Notes: generated by a model from the letters alone, not told the origin. DNA of 64,000 nucleotides from Streptomyces asiaticus (GCF_018138715.1 NZ_JAGSHX010000006.1:4030001-4094000), one strand, 5' to 3'; shown: positions 18,786 through 28,618, numbered from the stretch's first letter. A program made the numbers and translations.

Positions 18786-21700
18786 TTGCCCGCAGACACC
18801 GGCCACGGGGACAGCGGTCCGCCGGATCGCGTCCCCCGGGGCGGCGGCCCACGAGACGGCGGCCACGGCGACCGTGGCCGCGGGGTGCCGCGCACCCTCG
18901 CCGAGGAGCTGCGCACCCGGCCCGACGACGCCCTCGCCGCCCTGCTGCGCGCCCGCCCCGATCTGCTCTCCCCGGTCCCGAACGACCTCACCCAGCTCGC
19001 CACCCGGGCGGGCACGCGCGCCTCGGTGGTACGGGCGGTGGAGCGTCTCGACCGATTCGCGCAACAGACCGCCGAGGCCCTGGCCGTCGCGCCCGACCCC
19101 TGCTCGTACGAGACCCTGCGGGACCTGCTGACGGGCGACGAAGGCCCCGAGGGGGCCGGGAGTCCGGAGGAGGCCAGGAGTCCGGAGAAGGCCAGGAGTC
19201 CGGAGAAGGCCGGGGGCCCGGAGAAGGCCGGGGAACCAGAGAAGGCCGGGGGCCCGGAGAAGGCCGGGGATCCAGAGAAGCCCGGGAGTCCGGAGGAGGC
19301 CGGGGGTACTGGGGCCGCCCGTAGTGCCGGGAGCGCCCAGCCCCCGGGGGATACCTCGGCCGCCGGGCCCGCGTCGGGCGTCGGCGCCGCTTCAGGCACC
19401 AGGGCCGCTCAGGGGCTCGGGCCCGCCGCGGGCACCGGGACCGCCGCGGGCACCGGGACCACCTCGCGCACCGGAACCGCCTCCGGCACCGGGACCACCT
19501 CGGCCGCCGGAGCCACCGCGGGCATCGGCGCGCCCCTGCGCGCCGAGGAACGTGCCGCGATCGTCGACGAGTTGCCGCGGGCCGTGGCCACGCTGCGCGA
19601 GCAGGCCCTGATCTGGGGTGGGGACGATCGGCTTCGGCTCGTCCGAACCGCTCGCGAGTTGCTCGCGCCCTCGCCCACCTCGCCCTCCCCCACCGGGCTC
19701 GGCCCGACCGTGCGGGAGGCCACGTCCGGGATGTCGCCGGGGCGGCTTCAGGAGCTGCTGGCGGCGGCCGGGCTGTCGCCCACGCACGATCCCGTCACGG
19801 CGGTGACGGCCCTGGCCGAGCTGTTCCGGGACCGCGCCCGGATGGCGGCGCTGCTCGACGGGGCGCCGGCGGGCGCGGCGGCCGTGCTGGCCAAGCTGAC
19901 CTGGGGGCCGCCGTACGGGGAAGCGTCCGTCACCTCGCCCACCCCGCCCGTCGGCTGGCTGCTGGACCGCGCGCTGCTGCTGCCGTCCGGGCCGCGCAAT
20001 GTCGTACTGCCCCGCGAGGTCGCCCTGCATCTGCGCCACGGCCGGGCACACCGCGCACCCGAGCCGTTCGCCCCGCCGCTCTCGCCCACCACCGAGCACG
20101 ATCCACAGGTTGTGGACAACACCGCCGCGGGCCAGACCTTCACCGCCCTGGCCACTGTCGAGGAGCTGCTGGGGCAGTGGGAGACCGCCGGGCCGCCCGT
20201 TCTGCGCGCGGGCGGGCTGAGCGTCCGCGATCTCAAGCGGACCGCCGTGGCACTCGACGTGTCCGAACCGGTCGCCGCCTTCTGGATCGAGCTGGCGTAC
20301 GCGGCCGGGCTGGTGGCCTCCGACGGCGAGACCGACGAGCGCTACGCCCCCACCCCCGCCTACGACGACTGGCTGCGGCTGCCCGCCGAGGAGCGCTGGG
20401 CGCGGCTCGCCGCCGCCTGGCTGCCCGCGACCCGTACGTCGGGCCTGGTCGGCGGCCGGGACAGCAGGGGCCGCACCCTCGCCGCGCTCGGCCCGGAGCT
20501 GGACCGCTCCCCGGCCCCCGAGGTCCGCCGCCGGGTCCTGGAACTCCTGGCCACCCTCCCGCACGGCGCCGCGGCCGCCCCCGACGTCCTGCTGGCCCGG
20601 CTGCGGTGGGAGCGGCCGACCGGCCACCGCGGGGCCCCGGCCCCCACCGCGGCCGCCCCCGGCGCGGCCGCCCCTTCCGCCCCCGCCCCCGGGGCCGCCT
20701 CCACCGCCGCCTCGCCCACCGCCGCCTCGCCCACCGGCGCCTCGCCCACCGGCGCCTCGCCCACTGGCGCCTCCGCCTCGCCCACCGGCGAGGACCTGCG
20801 CTCGCGGCTGGCCCGCTGGGCCGTCGCCGAGGCCGAAATGCTCGGGGTCACCGGCCGGGGCGCGCTCTCCGCCCATGGCCGCGCCCTGCTGGAACGCCAT
20901 CCGGACGAGCCGACGGCCGCCGAGAGCGACCTCGCGTCCGCCCAGGCCGCCCGGCTGCTCGCGCCGCTGCTCCCCGAGCCGCTCGACCACGTCCTGCTCC
21001 AGGCCGACCTGACCGCCGTCGCGCCCGGCCCGCTGGAGCGGCCGCTCGCCGAGACCCTGGGCATCCTCGCCGACGTCGAGTCCAAGGGCGGCGCGACCGT
21101 CTACCGCTTCACGCCCGAGTCCGTACGCCGTGCGCTGGACGCCGGACGGACCGCCGACGATGTGCACACCTTCCTCGCCGCGCACTCCCGCACCCCGGTG
21201 CCCCAGCCGCTCGCCTACCTCGTGGACGACGTGGCCCGTAAGCACGGACGGCTGCGCATCGGCGCCGCCTCCGCGTATCTGCGCTGCGACGACGACGCGC
21301 TGCTCGCCGAGATCCTCGCCGACCGCCGTTCGGCGGGGCTGCGGCTGCGCCGCCTCGCCCCCACCGTGCTGGCCGCCCAGGCGCCGCCGGACACACTGCT
21401 GGAGGGGCTGCGGGCGATGGGGTACGCCCCGGCGGCCGAGTCCGCCGAGGGTGATGTGCTGGTCAGCCGGGCCGAAGCCCAGCGCACCCCGCCCCGTAGG
21501 CCGCCCGCCCCGGTCCCGGAGGGCCCCCCGGTGCCGGACGCCACCCTGCTGGGCGCGGCGGTGCGCGCCATCCGCGCCGGGGACCTCGCCGCGACGGCGC
21601 CCCACAAACCTGCGGCCGTGGCCGAGGCGAGGCCGGAGGCCGCTTCCGGCTCACGGCCTGGGGCCGCGTCCGGGTCCGCCGCCAGTGGCGACCGGCTCCC

Positions 21701-21932
21701 CCGCACCACCTCCGCCGACACCCTCGCCACCATGCAGGCCGCGGCCCTGACCGGCTCCAACGTCTGGATCGGCTACGTCAACGCGAACGGCGCGGCCACC
21801 CAGCGCGTGATCGCCCCGGTGCGGGTCGAGGGCGGCTTCGTCACGGCGTACGACCACACGGCCGACGAGGTCCGTACGTACCCCCTGCACCGCATCACGG
21901 GCGCCGCCGAACTGGCCGAGGACGCCACCTGA
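18786..21932 (+). CDS. Helicase-associated (XPB/Ssl2 N-terminal-like) domain protein
   Basis: About 1048 residues. It contains the actinobacterial helicase-associated domain (DLTQLATRAGTRASVVRAVE at about 76-96, LIWGGDDRLRLVRTARELL, LLLPSGPRNVVLPREVALHL) and a C-terminal winged-helix-like part with AALTGSNVWIGYVNANG. No Walker motifs are present, so it is not itself a helicase; it probably partners XPB or acts in DNA repair. Two low-complexity inserts enlarge it: SPEKA/GPEKA units at about 125-180 and Ala/Thr/Gly units at about 190-250. Start choice: TTG 18786 is preceded by GGGAGG at six bases, better than ATG 18726 or GTG 18885. Confidence 0.75.
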   Translation: MPADTGHGDSGPPDRVPRGGGPRDGGHGDRGRGVPRTLAEELRTRPDDALAALLRARPDLLSPVPNDLTQLATRAGTRASVVRAVERLDRFAQQTAEALAVAPDPCSYETLRDLLTGDEGPEGAGSPEEARSPEKARSPEKAGGPEKAGEPEKAGGPEKAGDPEKPGSPEEAGGTGAARSAGSAQPPGDTSAAGPASGVGAASGTRAAQGLGPAAGTGTAAGTGTTSRTGTASGTGTTSAAGATAGIGAPLRAEERAAIVDELPRAVATLREQALIWGGDDRLRLVRTARELLAPSPTSPSPTGLGPTVREATSGMSPGRLQELLAAAGLSPTHDPVTAVTALAELFRDRARMAALLDGAPAGAAAVLAKLTWGPPYGEASVTSPTPPVGWLLDRALLLPSGPRNVVLPREVALHLRHGRAHRAPEPFAPPLSPTTEHDPQVVDNTAAGQTFTALATVEELLGQWETAGPPVLRAGGLSVRDLKRTAVALDVSEPVAAFWIELAYAAGLVASDGETDERYAPTPAYDDWLRLPAEERWARLAAAWLPATRTSGLVGGRDSRGRTLAALGPELDRSPAPEVRRRVLELLATLPHGAAAAPDVLLARLRWERPTGHRGAPAPTAAAPGAAAPSAPAPGAASTAASPTAASPTGASPTGASPTGASASPTGEDLRSRLARWAVAEAEMLGVTGRGALSAHGRALLERHPDEPTAAESDLASAQAARLLAPLLPEPLDHVLLQADLTAVAPGPLERPLAETLGILADVESKGGATVYRFTPESVRRALDAGRTADDVHTFLAAHSRTPVPQPLAYLVDDVARKHGRLRIGAASAYLRCDDDALLAEILADRRSAGLRLRRLAPTVLAAQAPPDTLLEGLRAMGYAPAAESAEGDVLVSRAEAQRTPPRRPPAPVPEGPPVPDATLLGAAVRAIRAGDLAATAPHKPAAVAEARPEAASGSRPGAASGSAASGDRLPRTTSADTLATMQAAALTGSNVWIGYVNANGAATQRVIAPVRVEGGFVTAYDHTADEVRTYPLHRITGAAELAEDAT

Positions 21933-21965
21933 CCCCACCTGGGCCGGAATCGTCCCGTCCGGCGC

Positions 21966-22862
21966 TCACGCCGCGGGCGGCGCCTCGGTCCCCCGCCGGG
22001 TCCACCGGTGCCACCAGTGGCGGCGGCGCGGATGCAGGGCCCGGCCGAGCCAACGGCCGACCACGACATAGCCGAGCAGCGCGCCCGAGGTGTTGAGGAT
22101 GACGTCGTCGATGTCGAAGGCCCGGCCTTCGACGATGAGCCCCTGAGCGGTCTCGACGGCCACCATCACCAGGGCCGTCACCACGACCACCCGCACCGCG
22201 CCCCGCGCCTTCGGCACCAGCATCGGCAGCAGCACCCCGAAGGGCGCGCCGAGCAGCACATTGCCGCCGATCTGCTTCACCGTGTCCTGGAAGGCGGGCT
22301 GGTCGACGTAGGCGCGCAGCGAGCGTCCCGGATGCAGATTGGTGTGGACGAGGTCGACGGAGCCGGGCTGGGGCACGAGCGTGGCCTTGGCGAGCGCCGC
22401 CGCGAAGCCGACCATGCAGACGAACGCGACGAGCAGCACCATCGCCCGTGCCACGCGCGCGCCGAACGAGGTGCGCTGTAGCGGCGCCTTCTCCGGGGCG
22501 CCCTGGGGCTCGAGGGGTTCGGGGGGTTCGGCAACCCGGCCCTTCACGGGCGGCGCCTTCGTGGGCGGCGTCTTCGTGGGCCGCGCCTTCGTGGGCTGGG
22601 CCTTCGCCGTCCGGGCCTTCGCGGTCGGCGACTTCGCGCTCTGCTTCTTCGCGGCCACGGACCCCTTCGTCGGGCCCCCGCCCGTCCGCGGCCCGTTCTT
22701 CTGACCGGCGGCCGCGGCCGCCTTCTTCCGGCCCTGTCCACTCGTCTTCTTCTGGTCGCCCGTCGTCCGGGAACCCGTCTTCGGCTTCTTCTCCGCCGTC
22801 CGCTTTACCGTCGTCCTCTTCTCCGCCGTCCGCCGGATCTCCCATCCAGCGATGCTGATCAC
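21966..22862 (-). CDS. VanZ-family membrane protein with Lys/Ala-rich N-tail
   Basis: About 298 residues. The C-terminal half is a VanZ-like domain with membrane helices and signature segments NVLLGAPFGVLLPML and ETAQGLIVEGRAFDIDDVILNTSGALLGY. The first 130 residues are a highly basic repeat-rich tail (TAKARTAKAQPTKARPTKTP), perhaps nucleic-acid or envelope binding. The VanZ fold is linked to teicoplanin resistance in enterococci, but most chromosomal homologues have unknown roles. GTG 22862 has GGGAGG nine bases upstream; ATGs at 22883 and 22991 are alternatives. Confidence 0.75.
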   Translation of the reverse strand: MISIAGWEIRRTAEKRTTVKRTAEKKPKTGSRTTGDQKKTSGQGRKKAAAAAGQKNGPRTGGGPTKGSVAAKKQSAKSPTAKARTAKAQPTKARPTKTPPTKAPPVKGRVAEPPEPLEPQGAPEKAPLQRTSFGARVARAMVLLVAFVCMVGFAAALAKATLVPQPGSVDLVHTNLHPGRSLRAYVDQPAFQDTVKQIGGNVLLGAPFGVLLPMLVPKARGAVRVVVVTALVMVAVETAQGLIVEGRAFDIDDVILNTSGALLGYVVVGRWLGRALHPRRRHWWHRWTRRGTEAPPAA

Positions 22863-23029
22863 AGGGACTCGCCTCCCGCCCATGGCTCCGTTGTCGCCGC
22901 TGCGTCGGTCCGTTTTCCGTCTTCGCCGCTTGCCCGTAGCCGCCCGGAGTATCCCTGTGGCTCTCCGCCATGCCTCCTCGATGGGGGACACTGGTTCTTT
23001 GGCCGGCCAGCACGAAAGGACCCAGGCGC

Positions 23030-24679
23030 GTGAACGGACCCCTCATCGTCCAAAGCGACAAGACGCTCCTGCTCGAGGTGGATCACGAGCAGGCGGACGC
23101 CTGCCGCCGCGCCATCGCGCCCTTCGCCGAGCTGGAGCGAGCGCCCGAGCACATCCACACCTACCGGGTGACCCCGCTCGGGCTGTGGAACGCCCGCGCC
23201 GCCGGGCACGACGCCGAGCAGGTCGTGGACGCCCTCGTGGCGTACTCCCGCTACCCCGTCCCGCACGCCCTCCTCGTGGACGTCGCGGAGACCATGGCCC
23301 GCTACGGGCGGCTGCGGCTGCTCAAGCACCCCACCCACGGGCTGGTCCTGGAGACCAGCGACCGCCCGGTCCTCGAGGAGATCCTGCGGTCGAAGAAGAT
23401 CCAGCCGCTGGTCGGCGCCCGGATCGACCCGGAGACGGTCGTCGTCCACCCCTCCGAGCGCGGCCAGATCAAGCAGACGCTGCTGAAGCTGGGCTGGCCC
23501 GCCGAGGACCTGGCCGGCTATGTGGACGGCGAGGCGCACCCCATCGAGCTGCGCGAGGACGGCTGGGCGCTGCGGCCGTATCAGACGCAGGCCGTGGAGG
23601 GCTTCTGGCACGGCGGCTCGGGCGTCGTCGTGCTGCCCTGCGGTGCCGGAAAGACGCTGGTCGGGGCGGGTGCTATGGCCACCGCCAAGTCGACCACGCT
23701 GATCCTGGTCACCAACACCGTCTCCGCCCGCCAGTGGAAGCACGAGCTGGTGCGCCGCACCTCGCTCACCGAGGAGGAGATCGGTGAGTACAGCGGTACG
23801 CGGAAGGAGATCCGCCCGATCACCATCGCCACGTACCAGGTGCTCACCACCAAGCGGAAGGGCATCTACCCGCACCTCGAGCTGTTCGACTCCCGTGACT
23901 GGGGCCTGATCGTCTACGACGAGGTGCATCTGCTGCCGGCGCCCGTCTTCAAGTTCACCGCCGACCTCCAGGCGCGGCGGCGGCTCGGGCTCACGGCGAC
24001 GCTCGTCCGGGAGGACGGCCGGGAGTCCGATGTCTTCTCGCTCATCGGGCCGAAGCGCTTCGACGCGCCCTGGAAGGAGATCGAGGCGCAGGGCTACATC
24101 GCGCCCGCCGACTGTGTCGAGGTCCGGGTCAATCTGACCGAGACCGAGCGGCTGGCGTACGCGACCGCCGAGACCGACGAGAAGTACCGCTACTGCGCCA
24201 CGACCGACTCCAAGCGGCAGATCACCGAGGCGCTGGTCGCCCGGCACAAGGGACAGCAGACGCTGGTCATCGGGCAGTACATCGACCAGCTCGACGAGTT
24301 GGGCGAGCACCTGGACGCGCCCGTCATCAAGGGCGAGACCACCAACGCCCAGCGGGAGAAGCTCTTCGAAGCCTTCCGGCAGGGCGAGCTGTCGGTGCTC
24401 GTCGTCTCGAAGGTGGCCAACTTCTCCATCGACCTCCCCGAGGCCACGGTCGCCATCCAGGTCTCCGGCACGTTCGGCTCCCGCCAGGAGGAGGCCCAGC
24501 GGCTCGGCCGGGTGCTGCGCCCGAAGGCCGACGGCCACCCGGCGGTCTTCTACTCGGTGGTCGCGCGCGACACGATCGACCAGGACTTCGCGGCGCACCG
24601 CCAGCGGTTCCTGGCGGAACAGGGGTACGCGTACCGGATCGTGGACGCGAGCGAGCTGCTCGCGGACGAGGACGTCTGA
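23030..24679 (+). CDS. DNA repair helicase XPB
   Basis: 549 residues, a superfamily 2 helicase of the bacterial XPB type. The N-terminal domain (LIVQSDKTLLLEVDH) is followed by Walker A LPCGAGKTLVGAG at about 202-214, the DEVH box VYDEVHLLP near 297, motif III LTATLVRED, and the C-terminal RecA lobe with SVLVVSKVANFSIDLPEA and QRLGRVLRPK. It likely unwinds DNA in nucleotide excision repair. GTG 23030 is preceded by GAAAGGA, and the MNGPLIVQSDKTLLLEVDHE start matches homologues. It diverges from the VanZ gene. Confidence 0.93.
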   Translation: MNGPLIVQSDKTLLLEVDHEQADACRRAIAPFAELERAPEHIHTYRVTPLGLWNARAAGHDAEQVVDALVAYSRYPVPHALLVDVAETMARYGRLRLLKHPTHGLVLETSDRPVLEEILRSKKIQPLVGARIDPETVVVHPSERGQIKQTLLKLGWPAEDLAGYVDGEAHPIELREDGWALRPYQTQAVEGFWHGGSGVVVLPCGAGKTLVGAGAMATAKSTTLILVTNTVSARQWKHELVRRTSLTEEEIGEYSGTRKEIRPITIATYQVLTTKRKGIYPHLELFDSRDWGLIVYDEVHLLPAPVFKFTADLQARRRLGLTATLVREDGRESDVFSLIGPKRFDAPWKEIEAQGYIAPADCVEVRVNLTETERLAYATAETDEKYRYCATTDSKRQITEALVARHKGQQTLVIGQYIDQLDELGEHLDAPVIKGETTNAQREKLFEAFRQGELSVLVVSKVANFSIDLPEATVAIQVSGTFGSRQEEAQRLGRVLRPKADGHPAVFYSVVARDTIDQDFAAHRQRFLAEQGYAYRIVDASELLADEDV

Positions 24680-24897
24680 CGTTCGGCCCCGGGGCCGGTC
24701 GCTCATGGCCCCATGACCCCTGACGCCATGTCCCTGGTTTCATGCCCCCTGGCCCCCTGGCCCCATGTCCCCATGCCCCCATGACTTCTGTCATGGGGGA
24801 CCGGTGATGGGCGGCTCTGTCCGGGACGTTCCCCGCCCGGAAGGATCGTGAGTGTCAGCAGGACACGGCACCACATGACGCCGAAGGGGCGGGGGGC

Positions 24898-25404
24898 ATG
24901 GGCATCAGCATCCGCAATCGCAAAGCCGAGACCGAGGCCGAGACCGAGGCCGAGACCAAGACCGAGACCAAGACCGAGACCAAGACCGAGACCAAGACCA
25001 AGACGAAGACCACCGAGGTCGATCTGAGCGGGATCAAGCCGCTGCCGCTGTGGTTCTTCGGCTTCGAGGGTGTCATGGGGGCCGCGTACGACCTGACCAA
25101 GGCGTGGGACGACGCATGGATGGTGCTCATCGGGATCGCCCTGGTGAACATCGCCGTCGGGGCGACCGTGCTGCGCCGCCGGGTGAAGCTGATGCGCGCG
25201 ATGCTCAAGAACTCCCACACCCGGAAGATCGCCATCGGGCTGCTCGCGCTCCGCGTCGGCCTCCATCTCGTCCTCGCCGCACTCGGCGCCCCGGTCACCT
25301 CGGTCGCCGGGCATCTGGCCGTCGCGGTCCTGATGGGCACGGCGACGGTGACGCTGATGTGGTTCAACCAGCGCATGACCTTCCGCGCGCTGCGACTCGC
25401 CTGA
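24898..25404 (+). CDS. Small membrane protein with ETKT repeat
   Basis: 168 residues. A hydrophilic N-terminal tail of ETEA and ETKT repeats (about residues 10-40) is followed by LPLWFFGFEGVMGAAYDL and three or four membrane helices. The ATG is well placed after a G-rich Shine-Dalgarno sequence (GGGGCGGGGGGC). No named family recognised. The upstream 24680-24897 has a string of ccccatg-type repeats and no other gene. A strong terminator follows at 25441. Confidence 0.65.
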   Translation: MGISIRNRKAETEAETEAETKTETKTETKTETKTKTKTTEVDLSGIKPLPLWFFGFEGVMGAAYDLTKAWDDAWMVLIGIALVNIAVGATVLRRRVKLMRAMLKNSHTRKIAIGLLALRVGLHLVLAALGAPVTSVAGHLAVAVLMGTATVTLMWFNQRMTFRALRLA

Positions 25405-25440
25405 CCGGTCCGATGGTGACTCGTTCGAGGAGCCGCCCCC

Positions 25441-25479
25441 GGGCCGGGGGAGCCGCCTCCGGGGCGGCTCCCCCGGCCC
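25441..25479 (+). terminator. Strong intrinsic-type hairpin (17-bp perfect stem)
   Basis: Arms gggccgggggagccgcc (25441-25457) and its exact complement (25463-25479) enclose a 5-nt loop. It lies 37 bp after the stop of the small membrane protein and 190 bp before the HelR-like gene, isolating that gene transcriptionally. Confidence 0.85.
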
Positions 25480-25668
25480 CGTCATAATTCATTCGCCTCC
25501 CCGACATGCCCTGCCTACAATCGCCGGTCTTGCCGCCTCCCGCGTTCCGAACGGGAGAGCCGCCGCCCGGACGGAAACCGGTCGGCATCTCGTATCGCGC
25601 GTCCTGTACGTACCGCGCATCCGCTTTGTGCACTCGCTTGTGTGTACTCGCTCGCCGGAGGCTACGCC

Positions 25669-27741
25669 GTGCCCTCGCACGCCCCTGACCACTCAGACCC
25701 CCTCGCGCGGGAGCGCGCCCATCTGACCGCGTCCCGCGCCGCACTGCGCGTCATGCGCGCCGACGTCGAGGCCCTCGACCTCCGGGACGTCGCCGCGAAC
25801 TGGGTCAACGCCGAAGCGCTGCACCACCAGGTCAGCGAGCGCATCAAGGCCCTCGCCGACCTCGCCGACACCCCGCTCTTCTTCGGCCGCCTCGACTATC
25901 TGCACGCGCCGGGCGCGGAGACGGCGGAGGGCGCCGAGGGAGAACGCTTCTACATCGGCCGCCGCCATGTGCACGACGCGGACGGCGACCCCATGGTCAT
26001 CGACTGGCGTGCCCCCGTCTCCCAGCCCTTCTACCAGGCGTCCAAGAAGGCGCCGATGGACGTCGGGCTGCGCCGCCGCTTCGGCTATACGGGCGGCGAA
26101 CTGACGGCGTACGAGGACGAACGGCTCTCCGACCCCACCGAGGACGAGCAGACCAGCAAGCTGCTCCAGTCCGAGATCGAGCGCCCGCGCGTCGGCCCCA
26201 TGCGGGACATCGTGGCGACGATCCAGCCGGAGCAGGACGAGATCGTCCGCCAGGGGATCGGCGGCACCATCTGCGTCCAGGGGGCGCCGGGCACCGGTAA
26301 GACGGCCGTGGGGCTGCACCGGGTGGCCTATCTGCTCTACGCCCACCGCGAGCGGCTGGCCCGCTCCGGCACCCTGGTCATCGGCCCGAACCGCTCCTTC
26401 CTCCACTACATCGAGCAGGTCCTGCCCGCCCTCGGCGAGCTCCAGGTGGCGCAGGCGACCGTCGAGGACCTGGTGACCCGGCCGTCCCTGGGCGCGGTGA
26501 CGCGGGGCACCGACTCCGCCGACGCGGCCCGTATCAAGGGCGACGCACGGCTGGCCGAGGTGCTGCGCCGCGCCCTGCGCTCGTACGTCACCCGCCCCAC
26601 CGAGCCGTGCGTCGTGGTGCGGGGCTCACGCCGCTGGCGGGTGCCCGCGTACGAACTGGAGGAGATCGTCGAGGAGTTGCTCACCCGCGACATCCGCTAC
26701 GGCGCGGCCCGCGAGGCGCTTCCGCGGCGCATCGCGCACGCCGTGCTGGTCCGGATGGAGCAGTCGGGCGAGGCGCCCGACGACCGGGTGCAGGACGCGG
26801 TGGCCCGTAACCCCGCCGTCAAAGCGGCCGTCAAGGCGATCTGGCCGCCGGTCGACCCGGCCAAGCTGGTGCTGCGGCTGCTCTCCGACGCCGACTTCCT
26901 GGCCGAGCACGCGGACGGCGTCCTCGACGCCGATGATCAGAAGACCGTCCTGTGGGCGAAGCCCGGGCGTGGTGTGAAGTCCGCGAAGTGGTCCCCGGCG
27001 GACCTGGTGCTGATCGACGAGGCCGCCGATCTCATCGAGCGCACCTCGTCCCTCGGTCATGTGGTCCTGGACGAGGCGCAGGACCTCTCCCCCATGCAGT
27101 ACCGCGCGGTCGGCCGCCGATGCAGCACCGGCTCGGCGACCGTGCTCGGCGACATCGCGCAGGGCACCACCCCGTGGGCGACGGCCAGTTGGGAGGAGGC
27201 CCTGACCCATCTGGGCAAGGAGGGAGCAGGGATCGAGGAGCTGACCCAGGGCTTCCGCGTGCCGCGCGAAGTGATCGCGTACGCCTCCCGGCTGTTGCCC
27301 GCGATCGCCCCCGGCCTGTCGGAGGCCACCTCGATCCGCGAGGCGGCGGGCGACTTCTCCGTACGGGCCGTGGACCCCGCGGACCTGGACGCGGCCGTGA
27401 TCGCCGCCTGCCACGAGGCCCTGGCCCACGAGGGCTCGATCGGGCTGATCGCGGCCGACGCCCGCATCCCGGCCCTGGCCCAGGCCCTCGACGCGGCGGG
27501 CCTGACCCACCTCACCCCCGGCGAGGAGACCAGCGCCGAGTCCCGCCTCACCCTCGTCCCGGCGACGCTGGCCAAGGGTCTGGAGTACGACTACGTGGTC
27601 CTGGACGAGCCGGCCGCCGTGGTCGACGGCGAACCCGACGAACGCACGGGGCTGCGCCGCCTGTACGTGGCCCTGACGCGTGCGGTGTCCGGGCTGACGG
27701 TGATCCACGGCGCGCCGTTGCCGGAGCGGCTGGCGACCTGA
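25669..27741 (+). CDS. HelR/HelD-type UvrD-like RNA polymerase recycling ATPase
   Basis: About 690 residues, superfamily 1 (UvrD/Rep-like). Walker A GAPGTGKTAVGLHR is at about 204-217, Walker B VVLDEAQDLSPMQYRAV near 465, a late TLAKGLEYDYVVLDEP motif V and RRLYVALTRAVSGLTVIHG motif VI. Conserved N-terminal segments (FFGRLDY, FYIGRRHVHDADGDPMVIDWRAPVSQPFY) match the actinobacterial HelD/HelR family, which dislodges stalled RNA polymerase; HelR members confer rifamycin tolerance. GTG 25669 follows GGAGG at seven bases. The DNA immediately after the stop (27742-27893) is a roughly 22-bp GC repeat. Confidence 0.82.
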   Translation: MPSHAPDHSDPLARERAHLTASRAALRVMRADVEALDLRDVAANWVNAEALHHQVSERIKALADLADTPLFFGRLDYLHAPGAETAEGAEGERFYIGRRHVHDADGDPMVIDWRAPVSQPFYQASKKAPMDVGLRRRFGYTGGELTAYEDERLSDPTEDEQTSKLLQSEIERPRVGPMRDIVATIQPEQDEIVRQGIGGTICVQGAPGTGKTAVGLHRVAYLLYAHRERLARSGTLVIGPNRSFLHYIEQVLPALGELQVAQATVEDLVTRPSLGAVTRGTDSADAARIKGDARLAEVLRRALRSYVTRPTEPCVVVRGSRRWRVPAYELEEIVEELLTRDIRYGAAREALPRRIAHAVLVRMEQSGEAPDDRVQDAVARNPAVKAAVKAIWPPVDPAKLVLRLLSDADFLAEHADGVLDADDQKTVLWAKPGRGVKSAKWSPADLVLIDEAADLIERTSSLGHVVLDEAQDLSPMQYRAVGRRCSTGSATVLGDIAQGTTPWATASWEEALTHLGKEGAGIEELTQGFRVPREVIAYASRLLPAIAPGLSEATSIREAAGDFSVRAVDPADLDAAVIAACHEALAHEGSIGLIAADARIPALAQALDAAGLTHLTPGEETSAESRLTLVPATLAKGLEYDYVVLDEPAAVVDGEPDERTGLRRLYVALTRAVSGLTVIHGAPLPERLAT

Positions 27742-27893
27742 CGGGGGTGGGGGGCGGTCTGGCGGGGCGGGGTGCGGTCTGGCGGGGGCGGGGGCGGTCC
27801 AGCGGGGGTGGGGCGCGGCCCGGCGGGGGCGGGGTGCGGCCCGGCGGGGGCGGGGCGCGGCCCGGCGGGGTCCGGCCCGGCGGTCGCCCCCGG
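27742..27893. repeat. GC-rich tandem repeat between convergent genes
   Basis: About six diverged copies of a roughly 22-bp unit (cggcccggcgggggcggggy) fill the whole gap between the HelR-like gene and cutC. Nothing else is visible. Confidence 0.7.
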
Positions 27894-28616
27894 TCAGGCC
27901 ACCGGAACCGGCGCGTCCAAGACCGTGCGCCACTGGCCGACCGCGGTGGCGTCCACCGGGCCCGACCAGCCGTCGGGGCGGGCCGCGCCACCGATGTGGA
28001 AGGCGTTGATCCCGGCGGCGCGCAGGGCGGGCAGATGGTCGAGGCGCAGCCCGCCGCCCACCATGATGTGCGCTTCGTAGCCCGGGGTACCGGCCCGCTC
28101 GGCCTCGGCGAGCAGGGTGGGCAGACCGTCGTCCACGCCGCGCGCCGACCCTGCGGTGAGATATGTGTCGAGGCCGGGGATGTCCGCGAGCCGCTTGCGC
28201 AGGCCGTCGCGATCCGCGGCGCGGTCGATGGCCCGGTGGAAGGTCCAGCGGCTCTCGTCCACGCCGCCGCCCGCGCCCACGACCTCGGTCAGCGCGGTGA
28301 CGGCGGCCAGGTCGACCCCGCCGTCGTCGGCCAGGAAGCCCAGGACGAACTCATCCGCCCCCTCCGAGTGCAGCGCGGCGGCGGCCTCGCACAGCGCGTC
28401 GAACGCGTTTCCGGTCGCGAAGCCGTCCGACGCGCGGAGCATCACCCGCACCGGCAGATCGACGGCCGAACGAACGGCGGCGAAGGTCTCACGGGATGGG
28501 GTGAGCCCGTCGGCGGCCATGTCGGTGACCAGTTCGAGGCGGTCCGCCCCTCCGGCCTGTGCGGCGATCGCGTCCGTGGGGGTCAGGGCGATCACCTCGA
28601 GCAATGGTCTAGACAT
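27894..28616 (-). CDS. cutC: CutC-family copper homeostasis protein
   Basis: 240 residues forming the CutC TIM-barrel: LLEVIALTPTDAIAAQAGGADRLEL at the N-terminus, DLPVRVMLR, EGADEFVLGFLADDGGVD and WTFHRAID all match the family. CutC is linked to copper tolerance, although its biochemical role is unsettled. The ATG at 28616 lies inside a near-palindrome resembling a DasR box (see the separate entry). It is convergent with the HelR-like gene and divergent from the HD gene. Confidence 0.9.
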   Translation of the reverse strand: MSRPLLEVIALTPTDAIAAQAGGADRLELVTDMAADGLTPSRETFAAVRSAVDLPVRVMLRASDGFATGNAFDALCEAAAALHSEGADEFVLGFLADDGGVDLAAVTALTEVVGAGGGVDESRWTFHRAIDRAADRDGLRKRLADIPGLDTYLTAGSARGVDDGLPTLLAEAERAGTPGYEAHIMVGGGLRLDHLPALRAAGINAFHIGGAARPDGWSGPVDATAVGQWRTVLDAPVPVA

Positions 28617-28618
28617 GC
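28603..28618. promoter_or_regulatory. DasR-box-like palindrome over the cutC start
   Basis: aatggtctagacatgc contains the core TGGTCTAGAC of the DasR operator (consensus ASTGGTCTAGACCAST) and matches about 12 of 16 positions. Part of the match is forced by the codons Met-Ser-Arg-Pro, so chance or coding constraint could explain it. Confidence 0.3.

Noticed and set aside
19392..21605. A 737-codon open frame antisense to the helicase-associated gene
   Set aside because: The translation is Gly/Arg repeat-like and has no recognisable domain; the sense frame has clear homology.
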